Under the pieces are notes generated by a model. That model saw only the letters and a list, made by a program, of their open reading frames with translations. It was not told where the DNA came from and made no database searches. The position numbers and the translations under genes are program-made. 58,678 nucleotides of DNA, from assembly GCA_051453625.1 (NCBI GenBank), contig JBOZIK010000001.1, positions 113,557,044-113,615,721 on the forward strand. Direction: 5' to 3'. Every line of letters starts with the position of its first letter. Position 1 is the first letter of the stretch. This stretch comes from Welwitschia mirabilis (lineage: Eukaryota; Gnetophyta; Gnetopsida; Welwitschiales). Shown here one piece after another: positions 10,654 through 21,354 of this stretch.

Positions 10654-12650
10654 GTTGTTACAGATAATGGATCTGCCTATAAAGTGGTAGGTAGATTACT
10701 AATGCATCATTATCCACGTCTATATTGAACTCCTTGTACAGCACACTACATTGATCTTCTTCCAGAAGACCTTGGAAAATTGCCTTGGATTAAGAAAGGA
10801 ATTAACTAATTATTTCTAATATTGAGATGCAATGTTATTCTTACATTGGATATTCCCCCATGTAATTGATAACGAATATATTTGACTTGAGGATTGACAA
10901 ATTGCCATTTATTATTGTTTAGGTGGTGCAAACGATAAAATGTGTCTCAAAATTTGTGTACACCCACTCCCACATTCATCATCTTTTTCGTCAGCACTCT
11001 AATGGCAAGGAACTTCTTAGGCCTGGCCACACAAGTCTTGCGACAAATTTCATATTGTTAGATAGCGTGTGAGAGGTGAAGCAAGCATTAATGAAGATAT
11101 TTTGCAAGCCATTATGGAGTAATGGTAAGAGATTTGCTTCACTTCGTCGTACTTCTGAGACTTCTTGTACAACAGACATTGTTTTTATTATACTAATCCT
11201 CCAAGCAAATTTTGGTTTGAGATGAAAAATGTTTTACAGGTAAAGATCATTGTTTTTGTGTTCAAAAATACATCATCTTTAATTTTTTGATTTGCAAATC
11301 AGAATGTCATGTTCACATATCTACATCTTTACAATTTGTAGGTCACACAACCATTAGTGATTGTTCTTCGAAAGGTAGACAGGGAAAACGCTTTCTCTGG
11401 CATGTGTGTATGAAGCAATGTTAAGGGTGAAGGAGGGCTTTCATTCATATCTTACAAAAAGTGGTCTTCTTGAGGGATTTGCAAATATTTCTAGTTTTCT
11501 ACAAGAATATATGAGGGATAAGAAGCACATAAGTCATAAAGTTGAAGTTTGGTATTTTATTACTTATAATCATTTTTATTTATGTGTCTTCTAATTTGAT
11601 TATATTTTTGAAATTGGAAATAGATGGGACAATCAAATGCACAATGATTTGCATGCTGCCACACATATATTGAACCCACAATTTGGATTGGGAAGGGAAA
11701 TTGATCATACAAAAGAGGATGTGCGATTGAGACTAGGACTTGACAAATGCTAGATAAAATGGTACCAGATCTAGGTAAGAGAGACAAAGTGACGAAAGAC
11801 TTGGTCATGTACTAGAAAAACATGGGCTTGATGTTTCGTAATCTTGGGGCAGAGTCATTGAAAACTTAGCTGAAACCAGGTGAAATAAGTTGTTTTATTA
11901 TATTCAAAAATGAATAACTTGTTTTATGACAAAGTATTATCTAAATGATGTGATCCTTCATTTGTCTAGAGGATTGGTGGTCTGAGCATGGTTTGGAGAC
12001 TATGACTTTGAAAGAGATAGCCATTCATATTATTTCACAGTCATGTAGTGCATCTGGCATTGGTTGGAACTTCAACATTTATGATTCATTTTTCTATTAT
12101 GCCATTTTGCAAATCTTATTTATTATTTTTTGACATTCGTTGTTGCCTTTTATTTTACAAGATGTGAGTGTAACTGGAGCATCTTCGAGCATATACACTC
12201 GAAAAAGCATAACCGGCTTAAAACCCAGAGGTTAAATGATCTAGTTTTTGTCTATCATAACCTTAGATTTGATTTGAAGGAGTTAGCTTCAACAACTTCA
12301 GATGTGATAGAATGATATTCACCCATCATGGGTTGGAGAGGGTGATGGAGATGATAACGCTCCTCATGATGATGATACTCCTATTGATACTCCTCATGTT
12401 GGTACTAATCATATGATGATAGTGAAGATCATAATCTTGATGAGGCCATTGCAAGTCATGCCTCTTTTGATTTAGAGCATAGTGACGATTAGGAGCCTTT
12501 GTTTAGTGTAGAGGAGTTGGGCATACCTCAAATAAAGGCTAATCCAGTACATATACGACGTTCATATCATTATAATGTGTATCAACCACAGAAGAAGCTA
12601 CCAATGTATAGGAAAAGTAGTGAGGGTTCTTCTAAGAACCCTTAGGAAAT
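10654..12650 (+). pseudogene. hAT transposase, C-terminal exons including dimerisation domain
   Basis: After an intron ending TGTGCAG at 10653, the frame reads VVTDNGSAYKVVGRLLM (second catalytic Asp, GAT at 10663-10665), then a stop at the usual Trp and TPCTAHYIDLLPEDLGKLPW. Further blocks follow: TIKCVSKFVYTHS and GKELLRPGHTSLATNFILL (10930-11070), PLVIVLRKVD and YEAMLRVKEGF (11350-11450), RWDNQMHNDLHAATHILNPQ (11620-11680), then WWSEHGLETMTLKEIAIHII-QSCSASG (11970-12060). A further intron leads to CECNWSIFEHIHSKKHNRLK, QRLNDLVFVYHNLR (12160-12270), the hAT C-terminal dimerisation motif. A probable last block ends near 12645 (RRSYHYNVYQ). Frameshifts and stops occur throughout. Intron phases were judged by eye. 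Confidence 0.85.
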
Positions 12651-13162
12651 AAATAGATATTGAAAGTTGAAACTTTTATTCGATGTTGGTTTTGTACTAA
12701 ACATTTGGATGATTGGATTATGGTTTTATGCCTCATTGTATGTATAGATAATATATCATGCATTGTTATGTTCTATTGTTTTAATGTTTCGATTAGTTTA
12801 ATACATGTTTTAGATGTATAACCTGTTCTAATTCTAAATTGATCATTCCATCATCACATGGCAATTATGGTTTCAAATTTTTAATTGTATGCTTCAAAAT
12901 TCGATTCGTAAAAGACCAAAAGTCACAATGCATCTGAAACATGTTCATTTAGAACTTCTAATCACATTAGTAAAGGGTTATATATATCCAAAAGGTGATC
13001 ACTAATGTCTTATATTGTTGAAATTAAAGAAAAAATGATTTTTTAATGCTTTTTTAATGCCGGCCTTTTTAGCCAACTTTTTTGCCAACTAGTCTCCGAC
13101 TCGATGTCCCGACTTTTTTCCAAAGGTTTTCAACTTTTTACTTTTGCCGACTTTAATCACTG

Positions 13163-13170
13163 GGTGGGAC
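13163..13170. repeat. Right 8-bp target site duplication of the hAT element
   Basis: GGTGGGAC directly follows the right terminal inverted repeat and differs from the left copy by one base, consistent with age. Confidence 0.85.
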
Positions 13171-14654
13171 CACGGTAGCAAGACACGATTAGTAAAGGAC
13201 GACATGGAGACAAAGTAGCAGAAGGGAACCGCAAGAAAGAAGAATGTCATAGGCAAGGAGCAGTGATCATAAGGCCCTCACAAAAAACTAGAAAATTGGC
13301 CTAAGATGAAGAAGAAAATGATGGCCTTGGTTAGAAACTTCAGGCGACTCACACAAAAACGCATCAAAAATCAAATTGTTATTTAGGTTCTTTTCATTGT
13401 ATTCTTTTCTCTCGCCATCTTTATCAATTCTAGGTAGTATAACATCATTCTAGTAGTCATTTTAAGTGTTTGACAAATTTAAAGAAACCCTGGAATTTAG
13501 TTTCATCCTTTTTCTATGTTGTAATTTCAATGAATTTTTGAATTGAATAGTACGACACATGAAATCCTCAGAAGAGTACAATTAGGCCATACACATTTGG
13601 ATCTATTTTATGCAAATTTGGAAATTAGATACCATTCATATTAGTGATTCATAAAGGGTGACATATCTCCAAAATTGGGTGACATGTAGCCCAATAAACC
13701 TCTAGGGTCTATGTCTTTTGTTGGGCGACATTTTTAGTCGACATTTTCAAAAAGTCAGCGATATGCGACACGGCACGACTTAAAATCAAACTGTCACAAA
13801 CAATTGGCAAAATATAGAAAATAAAAAGAATTGCAAAGGGGAGAATGGGGGCATTTATGTCATAATTGGCTTTCAACTCATCTATACACATTAAATAATT
13901 TTCTAATTACTTAGTTTTAGTTTTTTTAGCTTATACTATTTATGACTCTTATGAAATTAATAATTCTTATGATTTTTTTAAAAATAATTACCAACATTTA
14001 GTGCCGACACGATGACATGTCTCCCTGACATGACTTATTCAAGCCACCAACATAAACCAAATGCCGACATTTACATCACTGATTCATATGAAAGTGATGT
14101 TTTTAATTTTCTTTCAATACTATATTTTCCAGATAGAATAGGACATGGCCATGTGTGTTTTTATCAGCAAATGCCTAGTTTACATGGAAACACTTCTTTC
14201 ATTGAAGCGCGCTTATTGATCTCTAGAAATCACAAGCTACATACATCTTTGCTTGAATTGTCAATTGTCTCTTTTTAAGAACAAATTAGCTTTTTCTTAA
14301 AAGGGGGTATATAATATTTTTCAAAAGGACATCGAGGGACTAGGCATTTAAGGATAATTATTTTGGCTTTAAAATACTTCCAATAAATTTAGTTCATAAG
14401 GTTACCAAAAAACTTTTCGAGCCCATCGATTTTTTTCCCCTTAACATAATCCTTTAGAAGACCTTATTATATTTTAAATGTTTTCATTACTAGATTTCTA
14501 AACATTAACATTTTAAGATTAATTGCACATTGTGGGTTTAATTTCAATCTTAAAAATATAATATTGGATTTGAAAAGACTCTTTGATTCATTATATCACG
14601 CTGATGAAATTCCAACAAATAAATTCAATGTTGCAACCCTGGCAGCAACACACT
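13171..14654. other. No recognised gene; short repeats of GACAT/GTCGACAT words
   Basis: Right flank of the hAT insertion, then AT-rich sequence. Around 13655-13790 and 14000-14035 there are several GGGTGACAT, GCGACATTT and GCCGACAC words in both orientations that recall the subterminal words of the neighbouring hAT element. They may mark an older, smaller relative, but no matched terminal repeats or target duplication could be found. The open frame at 14012-14278 is not recognisable. Confidence 0.35.
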
Positions 14655-14659
14655 CCAAC

Positions 14660-16340
14660 TATTTTGTATGATCAATCCAGGCAAGCAGAGCTTAGATTTT
14701 GGGAACTAAGCCCGCAACCATAGCAAAGAGAGTCCTATCTACATTTTAAGAAAATAAAGAGACAGGCGCTTTGAGTGCAGGAGGGTGAGGAGTGCCAACG
14801 TGCACTAAAAGTTGTACTCCAACAAGCATACAGAAATTCTTTGGATCCAAGAAAGGGGTGCTTGAAAAGTTGGCGATCTACACAAATGAATAAACATCGA
14901 TCACCCCATCAATGTGCTCCTTTTCAAACTCTGATAAAGAAGGAATTGATACTCCAGACAAAGAAACCAAGCTAATAGAACTACTTACTTCCGCCCTGGA
15001 ATGAATATTTTTGTATTCGTCCATATTTAGTTTCCCCTTCTCGTAAGAAGGAGTAAAAGAAGGAAGCCTTGAGTCCTCCTACAAATAAAATCAATGTTGA
15101 ATATTACCCACTCACTCAGAGGTAGTATCAAATTGACTCGACATTTAGATCTTCGTGAAATAACTAGAGGGAAACATTCCTCCCCTTGTTCTTCATCTTT
15201 GAAGGTGGCGAAAAGGGTAAGAGTGCTTAAAAGGAGAACTTTGTCCTTCCCCTTCGAATGAGAAGTTTTTGAAGAAGATTCTTTGTGTACTTCCATTTGT
15301 AATTTAATAAGAAACATGGTGAGCAAGCAGTAGCAAAAATATTACAAAGGCTAAAAGAACTAGTTACCTGATCAGAATATACACCAGCTGCCAAAGAATA
15401 AGCAGAGCTGCAATCGTCATTAGAAAAAAGATGAGATCCAAAAGGATCAATCCTAGGTAGAGATTCTAGAGGCATAAAGATGCAAGGAGGAGAATTGACC
15501 TTGTTTGATGTTCAAGAAATGATCACTGCTATGAAAAGCAAAATACAAAGAAAGAAGAATACTTCCACAAGTTGAAAAATCCAAAATTGGAGTTATGCTT
15601 CGCCTTAAATAGCCAAGAGACCACTTCAGAATAAATGTTGTGACTCCAATCAAAAGAGACCTCTGGATCACAGGCCACAGACAAAAGGTACATAGCTAAT
15701 TCGGGAAGTTGTGAAGAATGGGAATGAAGAAATCCCCTGCCTGCAATAAGAAGTTCTAAAGCAGCATAGTAGGAAACAAAAATGGCATTTATAAGAATGC
15801 CATGATAACCCTAACGATCAATCTATGGATCAACAACATCAAAGAATGTAGTTTGGCAAAAATCCAGAGCTTGCAACTTGTAAGTAGAGAATTTGACTAG
15901 ATTAAGAAAGCCATCCGAAAAGGCAAAGGTATCCTTTATGGCTTTAAGGTTTATTAGAATAAGTCATATTGCAAATGTCGAAAAGTATGAGCGTTACAGT
16001 CGTAAAAGGCATAAATGAAATCCAAAATCAAGTAAATCTTAGAGCATCAGAGGTTAAAATGGGGAAAAAAGAGGAGATCAAAAATATCAGAACTAGAACC
16101 TAACCGAGTTCAGACCTAGTTGGCAAATCATAACCCTCCGCATTGACAAACCCTTGGTTGCAATTTTATAATTGAATATGAGGAAAAGACTTGGGAGACA
16201 TACCTTAAAGGATTTCGAAATAACCCTGGAAATGTGAAGCACAAAAAACAAGATGCTATAGCAAATAACCTAACAAAAAACGAATACACATGTAAAAGAC
16301 TACAAAAATAAAAAGCAAAATGCAAAGGAGGAGTAAAAAT
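14660..16340 (-). pseudogene. Left (minus-strand) copy of an unrecognised spliced element gene, truncated
   Basis: Mirror copy of the gene at 19100-21150. On the minus strand it contains a reading with CIFMPLESLPRIDPFGSHLF and AAGVYSDQ (about 15360-15490), then a GT splice-donor-like site after GATCAG. An AG-bounded segment follows, rich in charged and Ser residues, and then a segment starting EDSRLPS-like with a MDEYKNI/RAEVS block (about 14960-15080). The two copies preserve the same putative exon and intron positions, which argues for real splicing in the ancestor. Stops and frameshifts occur, and the part equivalent to the right copy's last 750 bases is absent. Function is unknown: I see no catalytic motif. 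Confidence 0.5.
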
Positions 16341-16408
16341 AAAAATAACTTAACTCTAACAAGTGTGGTAAAAAGTGGATAAATGTGTGGTAAAATGAAC
16401 TTACTTAT

Positions 16409-16422
16409 CCCTATTTATAGAG
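16409..16422 (-). promoter_or_regulatory. TATA box of the left gene copy
   Basis: On the minus strand the sequence reads CTCTATAAATAGGG, a near-ideal plant TATA box. It lies between the ~100-bp repeat array and the gene and is conserved in position with 18591-18602 in the right arm. Confidence 0.6.
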
Positions 16423-16594
16423 AAAAAGAAGAATATTCTATACTTATTGATATGACATCAAAAGTACTAGTGATGTAATAGTTGATTTTGACAAGATTGA
16501 TGAGGTGACTATGAGAGAGGCAATGATGTTGACAAACAAAAGTAAAAAGTAAAGTGAACCATATGGGACCCACCATGACTTCAAAGCGAATGCA

Positions 16595-17060
16595 CAAATA
16601 TAAGGCGCCACACTGCTAACAAGGCAAGCCTTAATGATCCTGAATTGATACATTATCAACATCGACAACCGAGGAAGCAGAAAGATCAATCAAAAATAGA
16701 AGGGGGTACCACACTACTGACAAGGCAGGCCCTAGTGATCCTGGATTTATACAATGTCGATACCAGCAATCGAGAAAGCAAAACGATCAATTAGAAATAT
16801 AAAGGGTGCCACACTACTGACAGGCCATGCCCTAGTGATCCTGGATTGATATAGCGTCCACATTAGCAGTCAAGGAAGCAAAAAGGTCAATCGGGTGGAC
16901 ATCGACAGTCGAGGAAGAAAAAGATCAATCAGAAATGTACACACTGCTAACATGGCAAGCCCTAGTGATCTAGGATTGGCACAATGTTGATATCAATTAC
17001 CCATGAAGCAAAGGGATGAACAAGTAATATAAGGGGATGCCACACTGCCGAGAATGACCT
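16595..17060 (-). repeat. Left array of ~100-bp tandem repeats (about 5 copies)
   Basis: Each unit contains GGGGGTGCCACACTGCTGACAAGG-like sequence, then CCTAGTGATCCTGGATTGATAC, then GTCGACATC and CGAGGAAGCAAAAGATCAATC. The GCC-ACACTG anchor recurs near 16608, 16708, 16808, 16938 and 17039. The interval 16808-16938 is longer because of a partial internal duplication. Orientation is opposite to the right array. Confidence 0.8.
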
Positions 17061-17385
17061 AGGATCAACAGGATGTGCAACACACCCCGTCTCATAGTAG
17101 AGATATGGAAGCAAGGCTATGTTACTCACCTCAAATCTAGTTTTGGAGCCCCAAGGGAAGGTGTTGACAGTCTAGTGGGGTACATAGAGCAGGTCATCTG
17201 TTTGTGGTGGCTCGAAAAATTGAAGAAGGAATGGGGGCCTACCCATGAGCCTTTGTGTGTATCCCAACCCAATTGTTTCTAGTTAAGTGAGCCTAACAAT
17301 GACAAGGAGCAAGCTTCTCGATGCAATTATCGAAATGAGAGTGCATTATCCTATCCTTGCAGAGAGAGACTCGTCGAGTTGGCAA
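17061..17385. other. Unique centre of the inverted duplication
   Basis: About 320 bases that do not match the ~100-bp unit and separate the two oppositely oriented arrays. A short plus-strand open frame (17073-17282) is present but not recognisable. The segment is a little richer in G+C than the neighbouring DNA and would be the loop of the palindrome. Confidence 0.5.
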
Positions 17386-18415
17386 TGTGGCACCCCCTTA
17401 TAATTTTGCTTCCTCCTTGATTGCGTAGGTCAACATTGCATCATTATGGAATTGTTTCGAGTTTTCACGTTAGCAATGTGGCGTCCCCTTATAATTTTGC
17501 TTGAGTATTTAGCCTCCCTAACTGCTTAGGTCGACACTGCATTATCTTGAAACTATTTCGAGGTGCCATGTCAATAGTGTGGCGTCCCCGTATAATTTTG
17601 CTCAAGTGTTTGGCGTCCTTGACTACTTATCAGCACTACATCATTCTGGAAGTGTTTTGAGGTGCCATGTCAGCACTATGGCATTCCCTTATAATTCTGT
17701 TTGAGTATTTCGCCTCCTTGACCACTTAAGTCATCTTTGCTTCACTATGTGATTGTTTTGGGCTGCTATGTCAGTCGTGTGACACCCCCTTAGAATCTTG
17801 ATTTATCTTTTTGCTTCATGGGCTACCAATTATGACATTATGTCAATTCAAGATCGTTACGGCCTACCATGTCAGTAGTGTGGTGCCTTCTTATATTTTT
17901 TATTGATCTTTTTGTTTCCTTGACTACTGATGTCATTGTATCAGTCCAGTATCTCTAGGGCCTACCATGTTGGCAGTGTGGCACCCCCTTATATTTTTGA
18001 TTGATCCTTCTGCTTCATCGACTACCAATGTCGACATTGTATGAGTCCAGGATCACTAGGGCCTACCTTGTTAGTAGTGTGTTGCCACCTCATATTACTA
18101 ATTGATCCTTTTTACTTCCTCGACTATCGATGTCGACACTACATCAATCTAGGATCTTGAGGGCCTATCTTATCAACACTATGGCACCCCCTTGTATTCC
18201 TGATTGATCCTTTTGCTTCCTCAACTGCCGAGATCAACAATGTATCAATTCAAGANNNNNNNNNNNNNNNNNNNNNNNNNNNNNNNNNNNNNNNNNNNNN
18301 NNNNNNNNNNNNNNNNNNNNNNNNNNNNNNNNNNNNNNNNNNNNNNNNNNNNNNNGTATCAATTCAAGATCCCTAGGGCCTGCCTTGTCAGTAGTGTGGC
18401 GCCCCCTTATATTTT
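17386..18415 (+). repeat. Right array of ~100-bp tandem repeats (about 10 copies)
   Basis: The anchor GTGGCACCCCCTTATA recurs with its end near 17400, 17491, 17592, 17691, 17792, 17893, 17991, 18093, 18193 and 18409, a spacing of 91-102 bases except across the N gap. Each unit also holds GATTGATCCTTTTGCTTCCTCGAC and a CATTGTATCAATCCAGGATC-type block. The array ends at the promoter region of the right gene copy, so it is a candidate repeated upstream element. Confidence 0.85.
18256..18355. other. Assembly gap (100 N) inside the tandem array
   Basis: Flanked on both sides by the same 14 bases (GTATCAATTCAAGA at 18242-18255 and 18356-18369). Removing the N run and one copy of the 14-mer gives a spacing of about 102 between the flanking repeat anchors, exactly the array period. 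Confidence 0.9.
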
Positions 18416-20395
18416 TAGTTGTGCTCTGGAGTCACGATGGGTCCCATGTGGTTCACTTTACTTTTTATTTTGTTTGTCAACATCACTACCTCTCTCCTAG
18501 TCACCTCATCAATCTTGTCAAAGTCAAGTCAACTTTCATATCACTGGTGCTTTTAATGTCATATCAATAAGTACCAAATATTCTTCTTTTACCTTATAAA
18601 TCGGGGTAAGTAAGTTTATTTTACCACACATTTGTCTACTTTTCACCCCACTTGTTAGACATAAGTTCTTTTTATTTTTACTCCTTGTCTTTTGCATTTT
18701 ACTTTTGCTTTTCGTAGTCTTTTCCACTTGTATTCCTTTTTTGCTAGATTATTTACTACAACATCTCGCCTTTTCTGCTTCACATTTCTAGGGTTGCTTC
18801 GAATACCTTAAGGTATGTCTCCCAAGTCTTCTCCTCATATTCGATGGTAAAACTGCAACCTTAGGGTTGCCGACGAGGAGGGTTAGGATTTGCCAACTAG
18901 ATCTATATTCAGTTCGGTTCTTAGTTCCAACATTTCTGATCTCCTCTTCTTTACCCCTTTTAACCTTTGATCCTCTAAGATTTACTTGATTTTAGATTCC
19001 ATTTATACCTTTTATGATTGTAACACTCGAACTTTTCAACACCCGTGATATGGCCTACTTCCAATAACCCTCAGAGCCATAAAGGATACCTTTGCCCTTT
19101 TGGATGGCATTCTGAAGCAGTCAAATTTTCTACTTGGAACTCTAGATTTCTTCCAAACTACATTCTTTGATTTTATTGCCCAACAGCCTCATCATCAAGG
19201 TTATCATGGCATTCCTATAAATGTCGTTTCTATTCCCTACTTTGTTGCCTTAGAACTTCTTATTGTGGGTAAGCAATTTCTTCATTTCCGTTCTTCACAA
19301 CTTCCCGAATATGCTATTTACCTTTTATCTGTGGCCTGCGATCAAGAGGTCTCTTTTGACTGCAGTCACAAGATCTATTCTGAAGTGATCTCCAACTATC
19401 TAAGGTGAAGCAAAACTCTGATTCTGGATTTTTATCTTGTGGAAGTATTCTTCTTTCTTTGTATTTTGCTTTCTATGGCGGTGATCATTTCGTGAATATC
19501 AAACAAGTCAATCTTCCTCTTCACATTGTTATGCCTCTAGAATCTCTTACCCAGGATTAATCATTATGGATCTCATCTTTCTTCTAATGAGGAAAGCGAC
19601 TACTTATTTTTTGGCAATGTGGTGTACATTCTGATCAGGTAATTAGGTCTCTTAGCCTTCATAAAATTTTTGCTATTGCTTGCTCACCATTTTTTTGGTT
19701 AAATTCCATATAGACGTACACAAAGAATCTTCTTCAAAAACTTCTCATTTGGAGGAAAAAGGCAGTTTTTCCTTTAAGGACTCCTACCCCCATTGCCACC
19801 TTCTAAGATAAAGAACAAGAGAAGGAATGTCCCTTCTAGCTATTCCATGAAGATCCAAACATTGAGTCAAGGTTAATAACTTTTTGCCAATTTGCTTTTC
19901 CTTAGTTGATGTTACCTTTGAGTGAGTAAGTAATATTCAACATTGAATTTATTTGCAGGAGGACTCAAGGCTTCCTTTTCCTACTCCTCCTCCTCCTCCG
20001 GAGAAGAGGAAATTAAGTATGGATGAATACAAAAGTATTCGTTCTAGGGTGGAAGTAAGTGATCCTATTGGCTTGGCTTCTTTGTCTAGGTTATTAATTC
20101 CTTCTTCATTTGAGAGGATCACCCTAATGGCGTGATCAATGTTTACACATTTATGTAGCCTCTGTGACTTTTCAGCCACCGCTTTCTTGGGTCTAAAGAA
20201 TTTCTACATACTTCTTGGAGTATGAGCTTCAATGCTCTTTGCCACTCCTTAACCTTCTTCTACATCTAGAGCAACTGTCTCTTCATTTCCTTCGAATATA
20301 GATAGGACTCTCCCTGCTGTGGTTGCAGACTTAGTCCCCAATATCCAAGCTCCAGTTGCCCGGATTGAACATGCAAAATAGTTGGAGAGTTTAAT
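18400..20395 (+). repeat. Right arm of the large inverted duplication
   Basis: Matches the reverse complement of 14655-16640 over its full length: a CATGGTGGGTCCCATATGG-like block, GTCACCTCATCAATCTTGTC, the TATA region, putative exon and intron pieces and the GATAGGACTCTC region. The arms together with the inverted repeat arrays form a palindrome of about 5.7 kb with a spacer of roughly 320 bases. Confidence 0.85.
18591..18602 (+). promoter_or_regulatory. TATA-like box of the right gene copy
   Basis: CCTTATAAATCGG, same position relative to the gene as the better TATA box in the left arm but with changes at its edges. Confidence 0.5.
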
Positions 20396-21150
20396 TGTTC
20401 AATAGCCTAGTGAGTGCTCCCACCGCGAAGATGCCTTTATCCTCCTTGAACGCCAAGGGCGTAATTTCGAGGAGGAGTTCCAACTTGCTCAAGTCGGAGG
20501 TTTTTCTTCTAACCACCCTATGGATCGCTCATGGGATCCTATATTTAGGAAATTTAAGCTTATTATTAATGACGTTGAAGCAGTGCATTGCCTAGCCAGG
20601 CATAAGACGCACCAACTAGAATCTTGAGAGGTTTGCCTTTGAATGTTGGAGATATGTGGAATATATCTATGCATTTTGGGTGAAAAAAATGATTCCGTAA
20701 GGTTCTTGACACTTTCTTTATGATAATTGTTGCAACGAAAATTGGATTCTATGCGTCTAGAGAACTAGTCACTTTTAAACAAAGAGGCTTAAACAGAGGC
20801 TGCTCTAGCCACATTGTCGTAAAAAGATGCTCATGTCACCCACTTGGAACGGTTGCTCGATTGTTCATTGGAAGTCACCCACTTGGAATGGTTGCTCGAT
20901 GGTTCATTGGAACGACCGGTTATGGCAAAGAAAGACTTCTACATGTTTTATCATCATCAGAAAGTTTCCAAAGAATGCATAGAAAATTCCTTGAAGTGCA
21001 CGGTTAGCCTGCTGAATCATTATTATAATGAGTCCTTGACCTTGTATTGCTTACTGCCCAATGATGATAAGGGAGAGATTCTTCCTAACCCCTTTGATCC
21101 TTCGCTCGAGGCTTCTTGGTGTCCTGCTTGTAATAAAGATGGGCTCAAGT
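19100..21150 (+). pseudogene. Unrecognised spliced element gene, right copy (longer version)
   Basis: Readable protein-like blocks, in order: DGILKQSNFLLGTLDFFQTT, FDFIAQQPHHQGYHGIPINV, ALELLIVGKQFLHFRSSQLP, EVSFDCSHKIYSEVI (19100-19390); a Pro-rich segment TPPPPPEKRKLSMDEYKSIR with SDPIGLASLSRLLIPSSFER (19970-20120); CSHREDAFILLERQGRNFEE and MDRSWDPIFRKFKLIINDVE (20410-20580); and a C-terminal part with repeated VTHLE-LLD units, AKKDFYMFYHHQKVSKECIE, LPNDDKGEILPNPFDPSLEA and a final SWCPACNKDGLK (20840-21150). GT...AG boundaries are plausible near 19638-19713 and 19871-19958. Many stops and frameshifts remain, so this copy is probably dead. I know no domain for it; a transposon accessory or structural (gag-like) role is only a guess. 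Confidence 0.5.
20835..20912 (+). repeat. In-frame 39-bp tandem duplication (13 residues)
   Basis: Two units, 20835-20873 and 20874-20912, differing at a few bases, each encoding V-T-H-L-E-x-L-L-D-x-S-L-E. The Leu spacing suits a coiled coil. It lies inside the unrecognised gene. Confidence 0.75.
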
Positions 21151-21354
21151 GAAGTGATTCTTTGCTAAGACACTGCTTATGATTTCCTGCTCTTGTTGCC
21201 TACTGTTATTTCCTGCTATTGTTTTTCGTTGTTATTTCTTGTAGCCTTTTCTTTAGATTTCTACTCTTATGTACTTATTGTAAGAACTTGGCTTTTGCTT
21301 TTAATGAAATGCTTGTTTTTCAAAGAAAAAAATTTCATGGTTCAGGGATCGATT
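21151..21354 (+). other. Probable 3' untranslated region of the right gene copy
   Basis: T-rich sequence after the last reading frame, with AATGAAA near 21304 that could serve for polyadenylation. No other feature seen. Confidence 0.35.

Larger units (their letters stand above)
8064..13162 (+). mobile_element. hAT-superfamily DNA transposon, complete ends, dead transposase
   Basis: A 5099-bp cut-and-paste element. The left end starts CAGTGATTAAA (8064-8074) and the right end finishes with its exact inverted complement TTTAATCACTG (13152-13162). It is flanked by an 8-bp target duplication, GGTGGGAT at 8056-8063 and GGTGGGAC at 13163-13170 (one mismatch); 8 bp is the hallmark of hAT elements. 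Subterminal regions are rich in GTGACTAGTCGCC- and GCCGACT-like words, possible transposase binding sites. The interior holds a BED zinc finger, the hAT catalytic region and the C-terminal dimerisation domain in the correct order on the plus strand. Stops and frameshifts show that it no longer encodes transposase. Confidence 0.9.
14655..16640 (-). repeat. Left arm of a large inverted duplication
   Basis: The reverse complement of this block aligns almost end to end with 18400-20395, including a promoter-like TATA region, spliced-gene segments and a run containing GATAGGACTCTC. By eye roughly four of five bases agree. Homology stops at about 14655, while the right copy continues, so this copy is truncated at its outer end. 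The gene in it reads on the minus strand. Confidence 0.85.

Noticed and set aside
13640-14040. Second, small hAT-type element
   Set aside because: GACAT/GTCGACAT words recur, but no matching terminal inverted repeats or 8-bp duplication could be found.
16595-18415. CRISPR-like array
   Set aside because: The repeats are ~100 bases, diverged, without spacers, and the window is plant nuclear DNA.
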